Source of the DNA: Aricia agestis
Lineage: Eukaryota > Arthropoda > Insecta > Lepidoptera > Lycaenidae
Reading direction: 5' to 3'
Assembly (NCBI RefSeq): GCF_905147365.1
Contig: NC_056428.1
Location: forward strand, 16,708,001 to 16,772,000
Length of the DNA: 64,000 nucleotides
The position numbers and the translations under genes were made by a program. How positions within the stretch are numbered: position 1 is the stretch's first letter; every line of letters starts with the position of its first letter. This document shows positions 43,520 through 55,156 of this stretch, in pieces. The notes under the pieces were generated by a model. That model searched no databases. It saw only the letters and a list, made by a program, of their open reading frames with translations, and was not told the origin of the DNA.

Positions 43520-44375
43520 CGTTGATCCAGTTTCAAGTTTTTTATTCCGCAACGCCGTAGACCCTTTCCATATGTAAAATAAAAGGAATCAATCGTAATG
43601 CTGTCCTGTAAAAGGCCATGGATATGATAAAAACGGTAAGAGTCACATAGTTGCAGTTATCTTTTGATTTTGTTTGGCTTTTGTTTCTTGTTTTGGTGAT
43701 ATCGAAACTAGCCATTACATTAGAAAAAATATCTCTTTCCAGAATTATTGTGCCCGTGGGAGGTAAGTGCTTATAGATTTCAATGCGCACGGGACGTTCA
43801 TAGAGAGGTGCAAGTGTTAAATAATATAATAAATTAGGCGATTTGTCAATACATGGTACCCGGCAACCGAGCGTTGTTACGCCATCTTATAGACCTCCAA
43901 AATTTCCGCACATTATCTGATTTACGGTGCGACAAGATTTGCTTGTTGAAATTCACGCTCGATTTGAGCGGGACTGTATTGAAAACGTTTCGGTAACATA
44001 GATCGGTACGTGATTTTACATTATTTCTGAATCCCATACCTACATGACTTGACATACCACATGTGCATAGATGGATTTGTTGTTATTTATCCGGCATCGT
44101 CCTAATCGCCGAAATCATTATTGCACTACGAAATAAAATTGTTTACATGTATTCGACTAATTACAACTATCCCGAAGCGACTCTTTTTACGATACCCGTC
44201 AATATAACCTATAATCTTGACATTCTAATTAAAGTCCAATGTTCCAGTGATGTAACAATATTTTCTTCAAGGACCACTCACAAATGCTAAATCACTGTTT
44301 TCTTGTAGTAGTACATAATGATGTGTAGGATAAATAAAATATGGTCAATAATTATCATCAAAGCATTTCAAGGAC
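43520..44375. other. Intergenic sequence
   Basis: Nothing recognised. Confidence 0.35.
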
Positions 44376-44389
44376 ATCATTAAGTTATA
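44376..44389. repeat. Left target duplication of the LINE
   Basis: ATCATTAAGTTATA, repeated exactly at 49358-49371. Confidence 0.85.
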
Positions 44390-44712
44390 TATAAGCCCTT
44401 TTTATTCTGAAATATATGTTTTACATTTTGGTTAGATTAGTAACTTTCTTAAGTTAGATTATGTCTCGCATTTCGGTGTGCCTCTTGGCATAGGTCTCCT
44501 CCAGCTCTCTCCAATGAGCTCGGTCATCCGCTGCTCTGGTCCAGTATGGTCCTAGAGTTAAGCGGATATCGTCACTCCATCTTGTCTTTGGACGTCCCTG
44601 TCTTCTGGTGTCTCCTCTTGGATACAATAAGGTTACTCGCTTACTCCACTTAAATAATTTGCAACGCAACATGTGCCCGGTCCAACTCCATTTTAAATGA
44701 TCTATGTGTGCT

Positions 44713-44785
44713 AAAGTTCAGAAATAAGAAAAAAGACAAAAATAACAGACATATATTTTTGTCTTTTTTCTTATTTCTGAACTTT
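44713..44785. repeat. Perfect 31-bp-stem hairpin inside the LINE
   Basis: 44713-44743 and 44755-44785 are perfect complements with an 11-nt spacer. The right arm is native LINE coding sequence (SSEIRKKTK on the minus strand). The left arm is an inverted copy of it inserted before the next coding block. Confidence 0.95.
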
Positions 44786-45248
44786 GGATTCTATCGCTAA
44801 GCCTGATTCCCAACATGCTTCTTTCCATTGCTCTTTCAGTTTTGGCTAGTAACCCTCTGTGTTTGTTCATTAGTGCCCATGTCTCACACCCGTATGTCAT
44901 ACAGGGGAGAATACACATGTTGAAAGTTTTTCTCTTGATGTGCATGCAGGCTATTCTTTTGTTTATTTCCTTGGACATAGGGTCTTCTGGGGATATAATT
45001 TGTCCTAAGTATACATATTCTTTTACATAATCAAGTTTAGTTCCATATGCCTCTATTTGGACTTCTGTCGAGTTGGTCATTAGCTTGGTTTTGTCTGTGT
45101 TTATTTCTGACCTACTTCTCTGCTTCTTTCTGCTATGTCTTTTATCATGTGTTCTAATATCTTAGGATCTTCTTCTAGTAAAACAATGTCATCGGCAAAT
45201 CTTAAGTGGTTAAGGCGAGCACCATTGATTAGAATCCCATAGTTATTA

Positions 45249-45578
45249 ACGTGGGAGAGCCATGCTTCGGCACGAATGGGCCGGCTCGACCGGAGAAATA
45301 CCACGTTCTCACAGAAAACCGGCGTGAAACAGCGCTAGCGCTGTGTTTCGCCGAGTGAGTGAGTTTACCGGAGGCCCAATCCCCTACCCTATTCCCTTCC
45401 CTACCTTCCCCTATTCCGTTCCCTTCCCTACCCTCCCCTATTACCCTATTTTCTCTTAAAAGGCACTTGCAGCTCTTCTGATGCTGCGATTGTCCATGGG
45501 CGACGGAAGTTGCTTTCCATCAGGTGACCCGTTTGCTCGTTTGCCCCCTTATTTCATAAAAAAAAAAAAAAAAAAAAA
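45249..45578 (+). mobile_element. Full-length SINE-like family D inserted in the LINE RT
   Basis: ACGTGGGAGAGCC head to an A-tail of about 22 bases. AGTTAT occurs on both sides (45241-45246 and 45578-45583). It splits the RT between the RRLDWDN block and the LRFADDIVLL block. The long pure A-tail makes it the youngest-looking copy of its family here. Confidence 0.85.
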
Positions 45579-46057
45579 GTTATCCCAGTCCAATCGCCTA
45601 AATGTGTGTTCTAGCACAGAGTTAAACAGTTTAGGGGATAATGGGTCTCCTTGTCTTGCGCCTCTATCAATTGGGAAGGGGTCTCCAATAGACTCTAGTT
45701 TGATGTGGCTTTTATTTTCTTTGTAGATGGCTTTAATTAGTTCTACATAGACCTCCACTCCTTGCTCTTTAAGACTCCGCCAGATAAATTTATGTTTTAT
45801 GCTACCGAATGCTTTGTCATAGTCTATAAAGCATATGAGCGTTTCTCAAAAAAAAATGTACCATTTTTAGAAGATACGATAAAATAAAAATGTTTAAATA
45901 TTACCAATTTTTTTATTTTAAGCTATGGGTAAATGTCTACAAAATTTTAAATAGGGGTTGTTTTCAGATATAAAATGTTAATAAAAAGCAAAATCTATTC
46001 AAACAAACCCGAGGTGCAGAAAATTTCCCATTTTGTTACTTTTATTATGTTACGTAA

Positions 46058-46192
46058 CTGCTGGAAGGATTTAGGAGAGGCCTACGCCGAAGAGGCGACT
46101 ACTACTTAAAATGAATATACTTTATAATTGTTAATAATTAATCATGCTTGTAAATTGTAGAAAATAAAGGCTATTTTTATTTTTATTTTTAT
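46058..46192 (+). mobile_element. LINE 3'-tail insertion with 16-bp target duplication
   Basis: 135 bp including GGAGAGGCCTACGCCGAAG and ending AATAAAGGCTATTTTTATTT. It is flanked by TTATTATGTTACGTAA at 46042-46057 and 46193-46208. Extreme 5' truncation of a different LINE family. Confidence 0.85.
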
Positions 46193-46686
46193 TTATTATG
46201 TTACGTAAATTCAATGTTGAATTGTGTTATTAGAAATTTTATTTGATTACATGGGATACTAAAACATTATTTAATTTGTTTTTTAAAAAAACTGTCTTTT
46301 TTTAACACAAAAATCTTAAAATATAGGCGGTAATGTTTCCTTTATGTTACTATTCAGCCATAAACTCTTTCTTATCTTTACAATATTGAGTCTATTTTAT
46401 CTTGTATTATTTTTATACATATATAATGTAAAAACGAAATATTTATTTTTGTCTTCATCACAAAAACATCATAATATCCTAATAAAATATTAAAAAAAAA
46501 ACAAAAAAATATGCGCCCGCTTTTATGGGACAGTAACAGACCAAAATATAATTCTGGTAACAAAATAGGATTTCTCAAACCTAGTCTACACAGTAGTACA
46601 AATAAAAAAATCTGTTTAAATAAGAGTATCATTTTTCTGTTTCTTTACGATCCTTAGGTTAATAAATCAGTATCTGAAACAATATA

Positions 46687-46734
46687 ATGTAATAATATTA
46701 GACAAACAATATTGTTTGTCTAATATTATTACAT
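46687..46734. repeat. Perfect 48-bp palindrome without spacer
   Basis: ATGTAATAATATTAGACAAA ... and its exact complement, centred on 46710/46711. Confidence 0.95.
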
Positions 46735-49357
46735 AAAAATCAAAAATATCAATGTTGCTTAAAATTATGTGTCAAAACAAGATGAGCAAATAATAAAATC
46801 TTTAAAAGCTTCTCTGTGGCTTACGTAATCTTCATAATTATTATAGAAATAATCACATACTCAACACTCTGCCTTACAATTTCCTATTTTGTTACCTTAT
46901 TTTTCTTAGTATACGTTACCACTCAAAAGTAACAAAAAAGGAAGTAACGAATCAAGTTAAATAAACTTTTTAACTTGTATACGCATACAACTAAAACTAA
47001 TACTCGTTTATGATTTGTCTTACGAAATCTAAATTGAGAGCTTTAATGGATCTAAAGGCGAAATAATAATAATATTAGAGCTTAGTCTGCGTTTCTTGGG
47101 TAACAAAGACTGGAATTTTTTTGCGCTATATATATTACGCTAATAGACAACCTTCTGTTTGCGCACGTGGAACGTAAAAGAAATATCAAAACTAAAATAA
47201 GATGGATACCGAGCTTAACAATTTTGCTACTATACTAAAACATATTTATATAAAAAAAGACCGCAAAATTAAAAAAAATATGGTCACAAAAAAGGAATTT
47301 CAAAGAGGAACTTTTTCCGCGATACAATAAAAACATTATTGATTAAATAAATTTGTTCTAATACGACCAAATATTCTTTTTAAATAGGTCTAGCAGCCCT
47401 AAATAAATACATAAGTTGTTTCAAAAATTTCCGCAACAAATACAATCAATTGTTTGCGACGGTATGAAATTGGGACACTTCACTTTTCATACAACTAGAT
47501 TAGACCGATTTTCAAAATATTTTTATAGTTAATTATTTATTGATATAATTCTAATTTGTAAATATTTTTTACTGAATTTATTTAACTTACTACATACACT
47601 ATTTAATAGAAATGGGTAATAGTCTATGTTATTTATAGAAAAACATATTTTAAAATGTGGGACAAAGATTAAGATAGAAAGTACATTTTTTTTGAGAAAT
47701 GCTCATATATACAGTGTCTTATGGTATACATTATATTTTTCAAAAACTTGTTTGATTGTATGGGATGTGGTCTATAGTACTATAATTTTTTCTGAAACCT
47801 GCCTGTTCAATCGGCTGGTTTCCGTCTAGGACTCTTGTTTTTTGTTCCAAAATTACCTTTGCAAAGACTTTATAAACGTTTGATATCATGCTAATTGGTC
47901 TATAATTACCTATGTCATCTTTATCCCCTTTCTTATGAAGGAGTATGATATGTGATTCTTTCCATTGTTTCGGTATTTTACCTGTTGTTATAATCTCGTT
48001 AAACAGCTTGGTTAGGATTGGGGTTATTTCTTCTTCGGTGCCTCTGATTAACTTGTTTGTTATGTTATCAGGTCCTGGGGCTTTTTCTAGTTTTTGTGAC
48101 ATTATAGCTTTATGTACTTCCTGCAAGAGTATTGGTGGGACTTTTGTACAGCTTATGTAAGAGTTTTCATAGGCGTTCTTTTCTTGTTCGGTGTCGTTGT
48201 TCGAGTAAAGTGTTTGGTAGTAGTCTGTGGCAACACATTGGATTCTGTTACGAGTTGTTACTTGCTTAGATCTGTTGCTTTTTAGTTTTGGTATCCATTC
48301 CTTACCACATTCTCTTAATTCCTTGAAAGCCTTTCTTGTTCCCCCGGTTCTTTGGATCTCTTCTTCTAGTTTTTTCGTACTTTTAATTTCCTTTCCCTTC
48401 TTATCGTTTCTCGAATTTCTTTACTCAGTTCAGCTATTTTATTTCGATTTTCTTGGGTTTTTGATTTGTCTTTTATTAGTGCGTTTCTTTCCTTTAGGAG
48501 CTCCATTGTTTTCTCACTAAATTTCACTTCTTTAGTAATGTTCCCTTTCCTCATTCTGGACAGTTTCTTATTCATGAGGTCGTATTTTTCTATGACACTT
48601 CTATTTAAGTTTAGTATTTCTTATAGGTTATTGATTAGAGACAAATCTATTTTTTCTGTGTTGTTCCACTGTCATTTTATTTTTAATTTTATCTCTGCTT
48701 CTTTTGGTTGGATATTTCTTTAAACGGCAGCGTACCATTCGGTGGTTTGTGTTAAAATTTAAATTTTGAATAATGTGTGTATCATTAAAAAACTTTGGTT
48801 TGTTAGTTATTACAAAATCGATTTCGTTTTTGTATTTGCCATCGGGTAATAGCCAGGTCCACTTGGTTTTGAGATCTTTTTTGAAGACTGTATTGAGTAA
48901 TGTTAAGTTGTTTTGTAGTAGAAGTTCAATTAGTCTGTGTTCATTGGCACTTCTCTTTCCATATCCATATTTGCCTAATATCAGTTCTTCGCCAGGTCCT
49001 CTGCAGCCTACCTGTGCATTAAAATCACCCATAACAATGATAAAGTTATTGTGGTATTGTTTTATAATATCTGACAGGGTGCAGTAAAAGGCGTCGCTTT
49101 CACTTTCCGGTGCTGGTTCTGTAGGTGCATATGTTTGTATGATTGTCCACGGTTTTTTTGTATCTCGGTAAATTAATATTCAATGTTACTATTCTGTCTG
49201 AGACACCTATCAGTTCTTGTATATAGTTTTTCATTGCTATTTTAATTAAAAATACTACTCCTCGTTGGCCAGGTGTTTCGCCTTTATGATAAAGTATGTA
49301 CTCATTTAGTTCTGTTATTTTCTCTCCTACTCGCCTCATTTCGCTTATGCCTAGGAT

Positions 49358-49371
49358 ATCATTAAGTTATA
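49358..49371. repeat. Right target duplication of the LINE
   Basis: ATCATTAAGTTATA, identical to 44376-44389. Confidence 0.85.
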
Positions 49372-49530
49372 GTACATAATAAATTCACAACTTAATTGTC
49401 CATAGTTATGTCGTTTTGTATAAGTTATAATTACTATGATGAATATCTTATGTACAAATTAATCAGATGGATCAAACTGTTCATTGATTGAAAGATAAAG
49501 ATAAATTCTTAAACAAGTAGACCTCTAAAG

Positions 49531-49825
49531 CATAAAGTTAATATACCTAGCGGAATAGAGTAACAAAGGCCTGACCAAGCGAGATGTCCCTATCAGTAAC
49601 GCTGAGAGCTGAAAAGAGACGTGTGAATATGACAGAAGCACTCTTTTTTTGACGTCCAGTCGGCACGTGCCGCACGTTGACAATTTAATCTCATAGAAAT
49701 CATGTTTCATCATGCTTATGTAAGTGTATACGTACACATATTTTTACACACAGATGAAACTAATTTTGGTTTTATTCGACAGCTCGAGATTGTTGCTCTA
49801 TTCCGCTACGTATATTAACTTTATG
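49531..49825. mobile_element. hAT-type MITE with 8-bp target duplication
   Basis: Inverted repeats of about 34 bp start CATAAAGTTAATATAC and continue TAGCGGAATAGAG, with two differences. CTCTAAAG is repeated exactly at 49523-49530 and 49826-49833. Confidence 0.85.
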
Positions 49826-49833
49826 CTCTAAAG

Positions 49834-50189
49834 ACATGTGTATGTTCTTATAACTAAAAGCATAACTTTGAAAAATCAATATACTGCAGGCTAAAGAATT
49901 CCTTTGCATAGTATGATGCAATAAAACAAAGAATGGAATCTACTTCTAATGTTATGCAAATATATTCTTAAAAGGTTTTTGTAATTATTATTATATATCT
50001 TAATTGCAATCTAGTTCAAAGTACAAAATGCAGGTACTTACTTATAAACCTATTTTCTGAAATATTTTGTTACGTCAAAAACCCCTGAAACTGGTTTACT
50101 TACTCAGATTATTGGTATTTCAACTTGCAGTAAATATGCATAATTATTAATTACCTACATATAATAATAACGGCAAATATTACATTACA
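49834..50189. other. AT-rich intergenic sequence
   Basis: Nothing recognised. Confidence 0.35.
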
Positions 50190-50266
50190 AAACTAGTTCA
50201 AGTATATTATCTTAAATTGTATTAACCAACTTAAGATAATAATTAATAATATACTTGAACTAGTTT
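50190..50266. repeat. Hairpin with 26-bp arms
   Basis: AAACTAGTTCAAGTATATTA at the left pairs with its complement at the right, apart from a 10-nt insertion (AATTAATAAT-like) in the right arm. Confidence 0.85.
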
Positions 50267-50280
50267 ACAATAATAATATT

Positions 50281-50880
50281 TTTAACCCCCGACAAAAAAG
50301 AGGGGTGTTATAAGTTTGACGTGTCAGTCTGTCTGTTTGTCTGTGTATGTATCTGTCCGTGGCATCATAGCATCCAAATGGGTGGACCGATTTTGATCTA
50401 GTTTTTTTTGTTCGAAAGCTGACATGATCGAGAGTGTTCTTAGCTATAATTCATCATCATCAGCCTGTTCAGTGCTGGACAATCCGGGTTTATCTGGTTC
50501 ATGAAAGGCCATTAGCAACTTATGGTCGTTTGATGGGTTTTATATTTCATTCTAGTTGTGAATATACAATATGCGTATACACATAATAATGGAAAGTTGA
50601 CCTGGTGTTGCAGCATCACCTGGTAATCAAGAGGTTTCGTGTTTGGGCTCATTTTGATTGCGACAACCAGTGAGAAGTAGATAAACACTAAATATTTACT
50701 TGCTGCTATAACTGCAGCATCACCTGGATTCTATAGGAACCGAGCTTCGTATGAACCCAAAGTGGAGGTTTCATGTTTGGGCTCATATTAACGGCCTCAT
50801 CGAAAAGGACATTGATAAATGGTAATCATGAGAATATGATTCTGTCGATAGGAATTAATATTCTGCCCTGTATAAAAAGT
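50281..50880. repeat. Lepidopteran repeat starting AACCCCCGACAAAAAAGAGG, with an internal duplication
   Basis: 50285-50420 has GTCTGTCTGTTTGTCTGTG and GGTGGACCGATTTTGATCT. 50605-50790 holds two divergent copies of a unit with GCAGCATCACCTGG and GAGGTTTCNTGTTTGGGCTC. Non-coding. Confidence 0.45.
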
Positions 50881-50884
50881 ATGA

Positions 50885-51771
50885 AATAAAATTAAATTAA
50901 GAAATTAAAAAAACCCCCTGCCATACAACTTTAAAAAGTAATGAAATAATATTTACTGCCTTCAAGTTCAAATAATTCCTAACTTGTGTAAAGGAATATT
51001 TTAGTCCATAATTGTTGTCAAGGTGTGTCGGGAGACCGCTGATGTAGAAGTTTGATTTCACGTCATAACAAGTTCACAGCGATCAATTCACAGCGAACTG
51101 AATCGTGATAATCAGCGACTTAGCGGTTGTTATAGGTTGTAGTTTACTTAGCGGTCCCCCGACACACCGTGACAACAATGGGCACTGTCCAAAAAAAATC
51201 ACATGTACCTACTTTTTTTTTTCGTTAAAATAGGGTATTTTAAGAATATAAATTAAATAATTTTGAAATTCATTGGCTAGTTTTTTCTCAATAATTTTTT
51301 AAAGTTTCGCTCTGACGTCATCATCGGCCGCCAATTGACCTCTGCATATGTTTTTTTCCTTTCAATCTTATTTATAATGGCCGGTTCGTCAAATGCAAGT
51401 TCTCAATAAGTGAAAGCTGATACGAGAAGCTTACCAAAAGTTCGAAATGTAATGTTGGTCGAATTTATTGCTAATTTAACGGCATTGAAGGTCAAACAAA
51501 GGTTAAACGTATTTATAAAAAATATAAGTAAGTAATGGGTATTTTTTTCGTTTATATACAGAAAAACGGTCACTGACCTTATTCCTCGAAATGTTTTTGT
51601 AATGAGCAAAATTAAAAAAAAAATGGACAATCCCCATTATGGACTAAAATATTATTTTACGCAAGTTAGGAATTATTTGAACTTGAAGGCAGTAAATATT
51701 ATTTCATTACTTTTTAAAGTCGTTTGGCGGGGGTTTTTTTTAAATTTCTTAATTTAATTTTATTATTATTA
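50885..51771. mobile_element. Inverted-repeat element with arms of about 165 bp, containing a nested MITE
   Basis: The left arm (AAATTAAATTAAGAAATT ... ACTGCCTTCAAGTTCAAATA ... ATATTTTAGTCCATAAT) and right arm (to about 51605) are near-complements once the nested MITE is removed. No transposase. Confidence 0.75.
51011..51179. mobile_element. MITE nested in the left arm
   Basis: Ends TTGTTGTCAAGGTGTGTCGG and its complement, continuing into GACCGCT. The undisturbed right arm of the host element shows the empty site (CCATAATGGGGA), so insertion is directly demonstrated with a 2- to 3-bp duplication at AT/AAT. Confidence 0.8.
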
Positions 51772-52900
51772 TTATAATAATATTGCTTGAAGTCCTCAAC
51801 TTTTTCTGATGGATAAATTATTCAGATAATTATTAATCTCATAGTCCTATAAAATGCATAAAAGTGTTACAAATATTGATTACCTTTCTAAAAATTTATT
51901 GATGAGAAAAAAACAATTCTTCTAGTTAGTTTCTTTCCTATGGATCATCATAATTTTACAGTCGCAAAATTGAAAAAAAGTCGGATTGTCTTGATTTTCT
52001 ACAATTAACTGGGAGTATAAATTACTGATTTAAATGATGGTCGTTGTCAAACTCAAGTTGTAGCTCATGAATGTTTTGCAGGTACGTTGAACCTTGAGGG
52101 AACCACATTGGTTGGTGTGCTAACTTATTACTACTGCAACGAAACTACAACTTCAGTTCGACCATGATACGTTCGTATTTTATTTCTAACTTACAGCTTA
52201 ATGATGATACTAATACTTATTTTACAATCTAGGAAGCTTATATTAGCATATCTGGAAGACTTGTTGCATGCTTTCTTACTGAGTGGTAGCCAACTAGCCA
52301 CAAAAATTTCTGGATTACCTGATCATTTATAAGAAGACTGTACATGACTTTTTAATTTAGAGCCCTTCCACACGATGTTTTTTTACGCGCGTTTAGAGAC
52401 TGTTATTATTCGAATAATACGAATATTTTACAAAACTTTTCGAATAATTCGGATATTATTCGAATAATTAAAAATATTGAAAAATGCTGAAAACTCTGAA
52501 TAAAAGTAACATAAAGCTTCATACAGCCATGTACCACCTATTTTGTTAATACTATAAAGTAAGCAATTCTTATTTTTACTTTTATCAACATAAATCTTTA
52601 TAAATGACATAGTTATTTTTTATTCACCTTTAAAAATGTATATTTTAAGGTTACAGCTGGGCAATAAAAGAAAGGCTGTAAAGTGTAAACCGTTTTCGAT
52701 CGTAGAACCTTTTACTTTTCTCATGTGATTATGCCTAAGTCTTGCTAGGCTGCATTTGAGATTAAATAATAATATGATATTCGACGTTATGATATCGGTT
52801 CATTAATACTAAGCCAGCTTACCCGTCTTTTTGATATTTTCGATCCACGTTCACCTATTTCACCAGTCGGCTTCACCTGTGTCAATGTGGCTCGAAATTA
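51772..52900. other. AT-rich intergenic sequence
   Basis: No gene. At 52410-52470 the palindrome ATTATTCGAATAAT occurs twice with a variant between. Confidence 0.35.
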
Positions 52901-52904
52901 TAAA

Positions 52905-53570
52905 AAAAGCGGTTAAGTGCGAGTTGGACTCGCCCATGAAGGGTTCCGCAGCAGCAATAAGGTTTATTTTAATGAAATTAAAAGGTTTTTGATTTATTTT
53001 TGTATTTCAGTTGATTTAATGAAAATTAATTTAAGGTTTACCATTTATGATATAAATAAAAAAAACTACTTGCTAGATATCGTCCAAACCCGTTGGTAGT
53101 TTTTATAGTAATGTATATTTTATAGTAATACATTATATATTATTTTAAGACTTATCATGCCCCTACTTTAGAAGTTAGAGGGGAGGGGGGGGGGGGGGGG
53201 GGGACCACACATTTTACCACTTTGGAAGAGTCTCTCTCGCAAACTATTCAGGTTAGAAAAAAAATGATATTAGAAACCTCAATATGATTATCTATAGATA
53301 CCCCCACAAGTGTAGTTTAGATGAATTTTTTTTTGTTTCAGTTGTGTCTATGGGGACCCCTAAAATGTTTTATAATTTTTCCATTTTTATGTCCAAATCT
53401 TAATGCGGGGTTTACAGACTACATCTACTTGCCAATTTTCAATAGTATAGCTCTTATAGTTTCGGAGAAAAGTGGCTGTGACATACGGACGGACAGACAG
53501 ACAGACAGACATGATGAATCTATAAGGGTTCCGTTTTTTGCCATTGGCTACGGAACCCTCAAAAGGGCCA
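52905..53570 (+). repeat. Diverged relative of family B with a G-run
   Basis: AGTGCGAGTTGGACTCGCCC and GAAGGGTTCCG start; CAGACAGACAGACATGATGA and GGCTACGGAACCCTCAAAAG end. A run of about 20 G lies near 53184-53203. Confidence 0.55.
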
Positions 53571-54198
53571 CTAGAAAACCAACCCCACAACAAAGAAAAA
53601 AAATTGCAACGAAGCCCTGGGGGAGCCTGTACATTAGGGATTATACATTAAAAAGTTGTGTCATCAGCATGACTTAAAAAGCCACTTAGTTTGAGTAGCT
53701 AATAGTATTTTAGGAGTTTACTCCTCCATTAGGGTACATCCATACTAATACAATAAATAAATTAAAACAAAAGTTTGTCTGTGACGTAAAGTTAGTTTAA
53801 TTTAGACAAATAAATTTATTTTAATTGAATTAGAATACTTGTCCCAAAACATAATATCATAGTTTTTACATTTTACTTAAGCAAACCAATTTACAGTCTG
53901 GGTTCCCTAGAACCGGGTTCCCTAGAATTTTTTTTTTATTACTATCAAGCAAATTTTTCGTGAGTAGCTTCTTTATTCAGGCAACATTTAGTACTTACAA
54001 AGTGAAGGCTAAAATTTAATTTCCTTATTATACATCAACTTTATATTGTTAACAATCTACCAATAAAACAGGTTTTGGAAGAAGGCAAATGCGTACCTTG
54101 CTATAATAAAACAGAACTTTGCAATGCAGTAACTAAATTTTTGAGTAAAATATTTTTTAGACGACAGATAATTATTATTAACTTCTTATTATAATAAA
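53571..54198. other. AT-rich intergenic sequence
   Basis: Nothing recognised apart from a GGTTCCCTAGAA direct duplication near 53902. Confidence 0.35.
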
Positions 54199-54222
54199 GC
54201 CTTAGCAGTATACTGCTAAGGC
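54199..54222. repeat. Perfect 24-bp palindrome
   Basis: GCCTTAGCAGTA followed by its complement; overlaps the left end of the next hairpin. Confidence 0.95.
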
Positions 54223-54390
54223 CGATATAAATAGTCAGTACTCAAGATGCATCTCGGTCTCAAGACACGGTTCGGCTCTACGATTGGTCCAAATTCAAAA
54301 GTCCAGAAAACAGCCTACCAATCACAGATCCTGAACCGTGTCTTGAGACCGAGATGCATCTTGAGTACTGACTATTTATACCGGCTTTAG
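54216..54390. repeat. Hairpin with 58-bp arms (48 bp perfect)
   Basis: 54226-54273 and 54333-54380 are perfect complements (TATAAATAGTCAGTACTC ...). The outer ten bases pair with two mismatches. The 59-nt loop has GATTGGT / ACCAATC complementarity. Probably a MITE. Confidence 0.9.
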
Positions 54391-55038
54391 ACTTATAGTT
54401 GTAAAATATTTTTAATATGTCATGTGTAAATATTGCACAATGTAAGTAGTGAATGAACAATTCAATGTTTATTTATTTCAAAGTGCAATCAGCATTGTTT
54501 GCATCAAAGTAATTTTTTAATAGAAATATGTATAAAACTACTGGACCAGAAAAAACTATAAAAGTAAAACTTGTTTAACAAGATCAAAGTCCATTTTTTA
54601 ATTAAATGCAGAATACTATGGAAGTTAAGATTAAAAATAACATTATTACCTGTGATTAAAATTCTTAAGTACCTTAATAAATAAACCTTATCTACACCTA
54701 AACTTTGTCCTTTAAAATATTTATACCACTTTTTTATTAATTCATGCTGCTGTTTATGTCTGATACAATGAAAAATGTCAGAAAAAGATGGATAAGTGGA
54801 ATCATGGAGCAAATAATTATTAAAATGGTGTACATGGTATCATTAATCATAATTGACCTAAACAAATATTTTTTTCAAATACACTTTGTCAAAGCTAATA
54901 GCAAAAAAATACCAAAGAAACCCAGTCCTTTAAGACCTAATAATGATAATGATCTAAAAGCCTTTTTACCAAAGCTGAATGGTGTGTAAGGGCATATCCA
55001 AGCCCGTAGGAGCTAACTGAACATGTGACGTATTTCAG
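54391..55038. other. Presumed USP10 intron, no feature recognised
   Basis: AT-rich; ends in the acceptor TGTGACGTATTTCAG at 55038. Confidence 0.4.
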
Positions 55039-55156
55039 GAGTATGAGTTCCTAGACTTGACAGATGTGAAAGAAGCGGAACTGAGCAGCTTACAGTGTGC
55101 ACTCTTCGAGAGGAAACCCCAGGCTACGACCAACGGTTGGACGGAGCCTGCTGTAG
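55039..55156 (+). CDS. USP10: USP10 exon (N-terminal, acidic)
   Basis: Acceptor TTTCAG at 55038, donor GTTAGT at 55157; phase 0 in, phase 1 out. Encodes EYEFLDLTDVKEAELSSLQ and the rest of a 39-residue segment. No domain recognised; the joining phase to the next exon is correct. The start of the protein must lie upstream. Confidence 0.8.

Larger units (their letters stand above)
45837..47704. mobile_element. 1.87-kb inverted-repeat DNA element inserted in the LINE RT
   Basis: Left end GAGCGTTTCTCAAAAAAAAA and right-end complement GAGCATTTCTCAAAAAAAA continue together into TGTAC. Flanks are compatible with a 4-bp ATAT or a 2-bp TA duplication; the AT-repetitive site does not separate these. 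Removing it rejoins the LINE frame at the block before the conserved FIDYDKAF-type motif. The interior is AT-rich with no transposase. Confidence 0.75.
44390..49357 (-). pseudogene. APE-type (RTE-like) LINE, 5' truncated and multiply interrupted
   Basis: Read on the minus strand from 49357. First comes an apurinic-type endonuclease domain (EMRRVGEKITEL, QRGVVFLI, then MGDFNAQVG near 49032, IDFVITN and NTNHRMVR). A charged linker follows, then the reverse transcriptase (KAPGPDNI, NYRPISM, AGFRKNYSTIDHI). An insertion interrupts it, then FIDYDKAF-like sequence and RGARQGDPLSP, a second insertion, then LNHLRFADDIVLL (catalytic FADD) and VYLGQIISPEDP. The tail is the conserved WSDDIR block (RRQGRPKTRWSDDIR). 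Frames are shifted in several places. ATCATTAAGTTATA flanks the whole unit. Minus its insertions it is about 2.7 kb. Confidence 0.85.
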
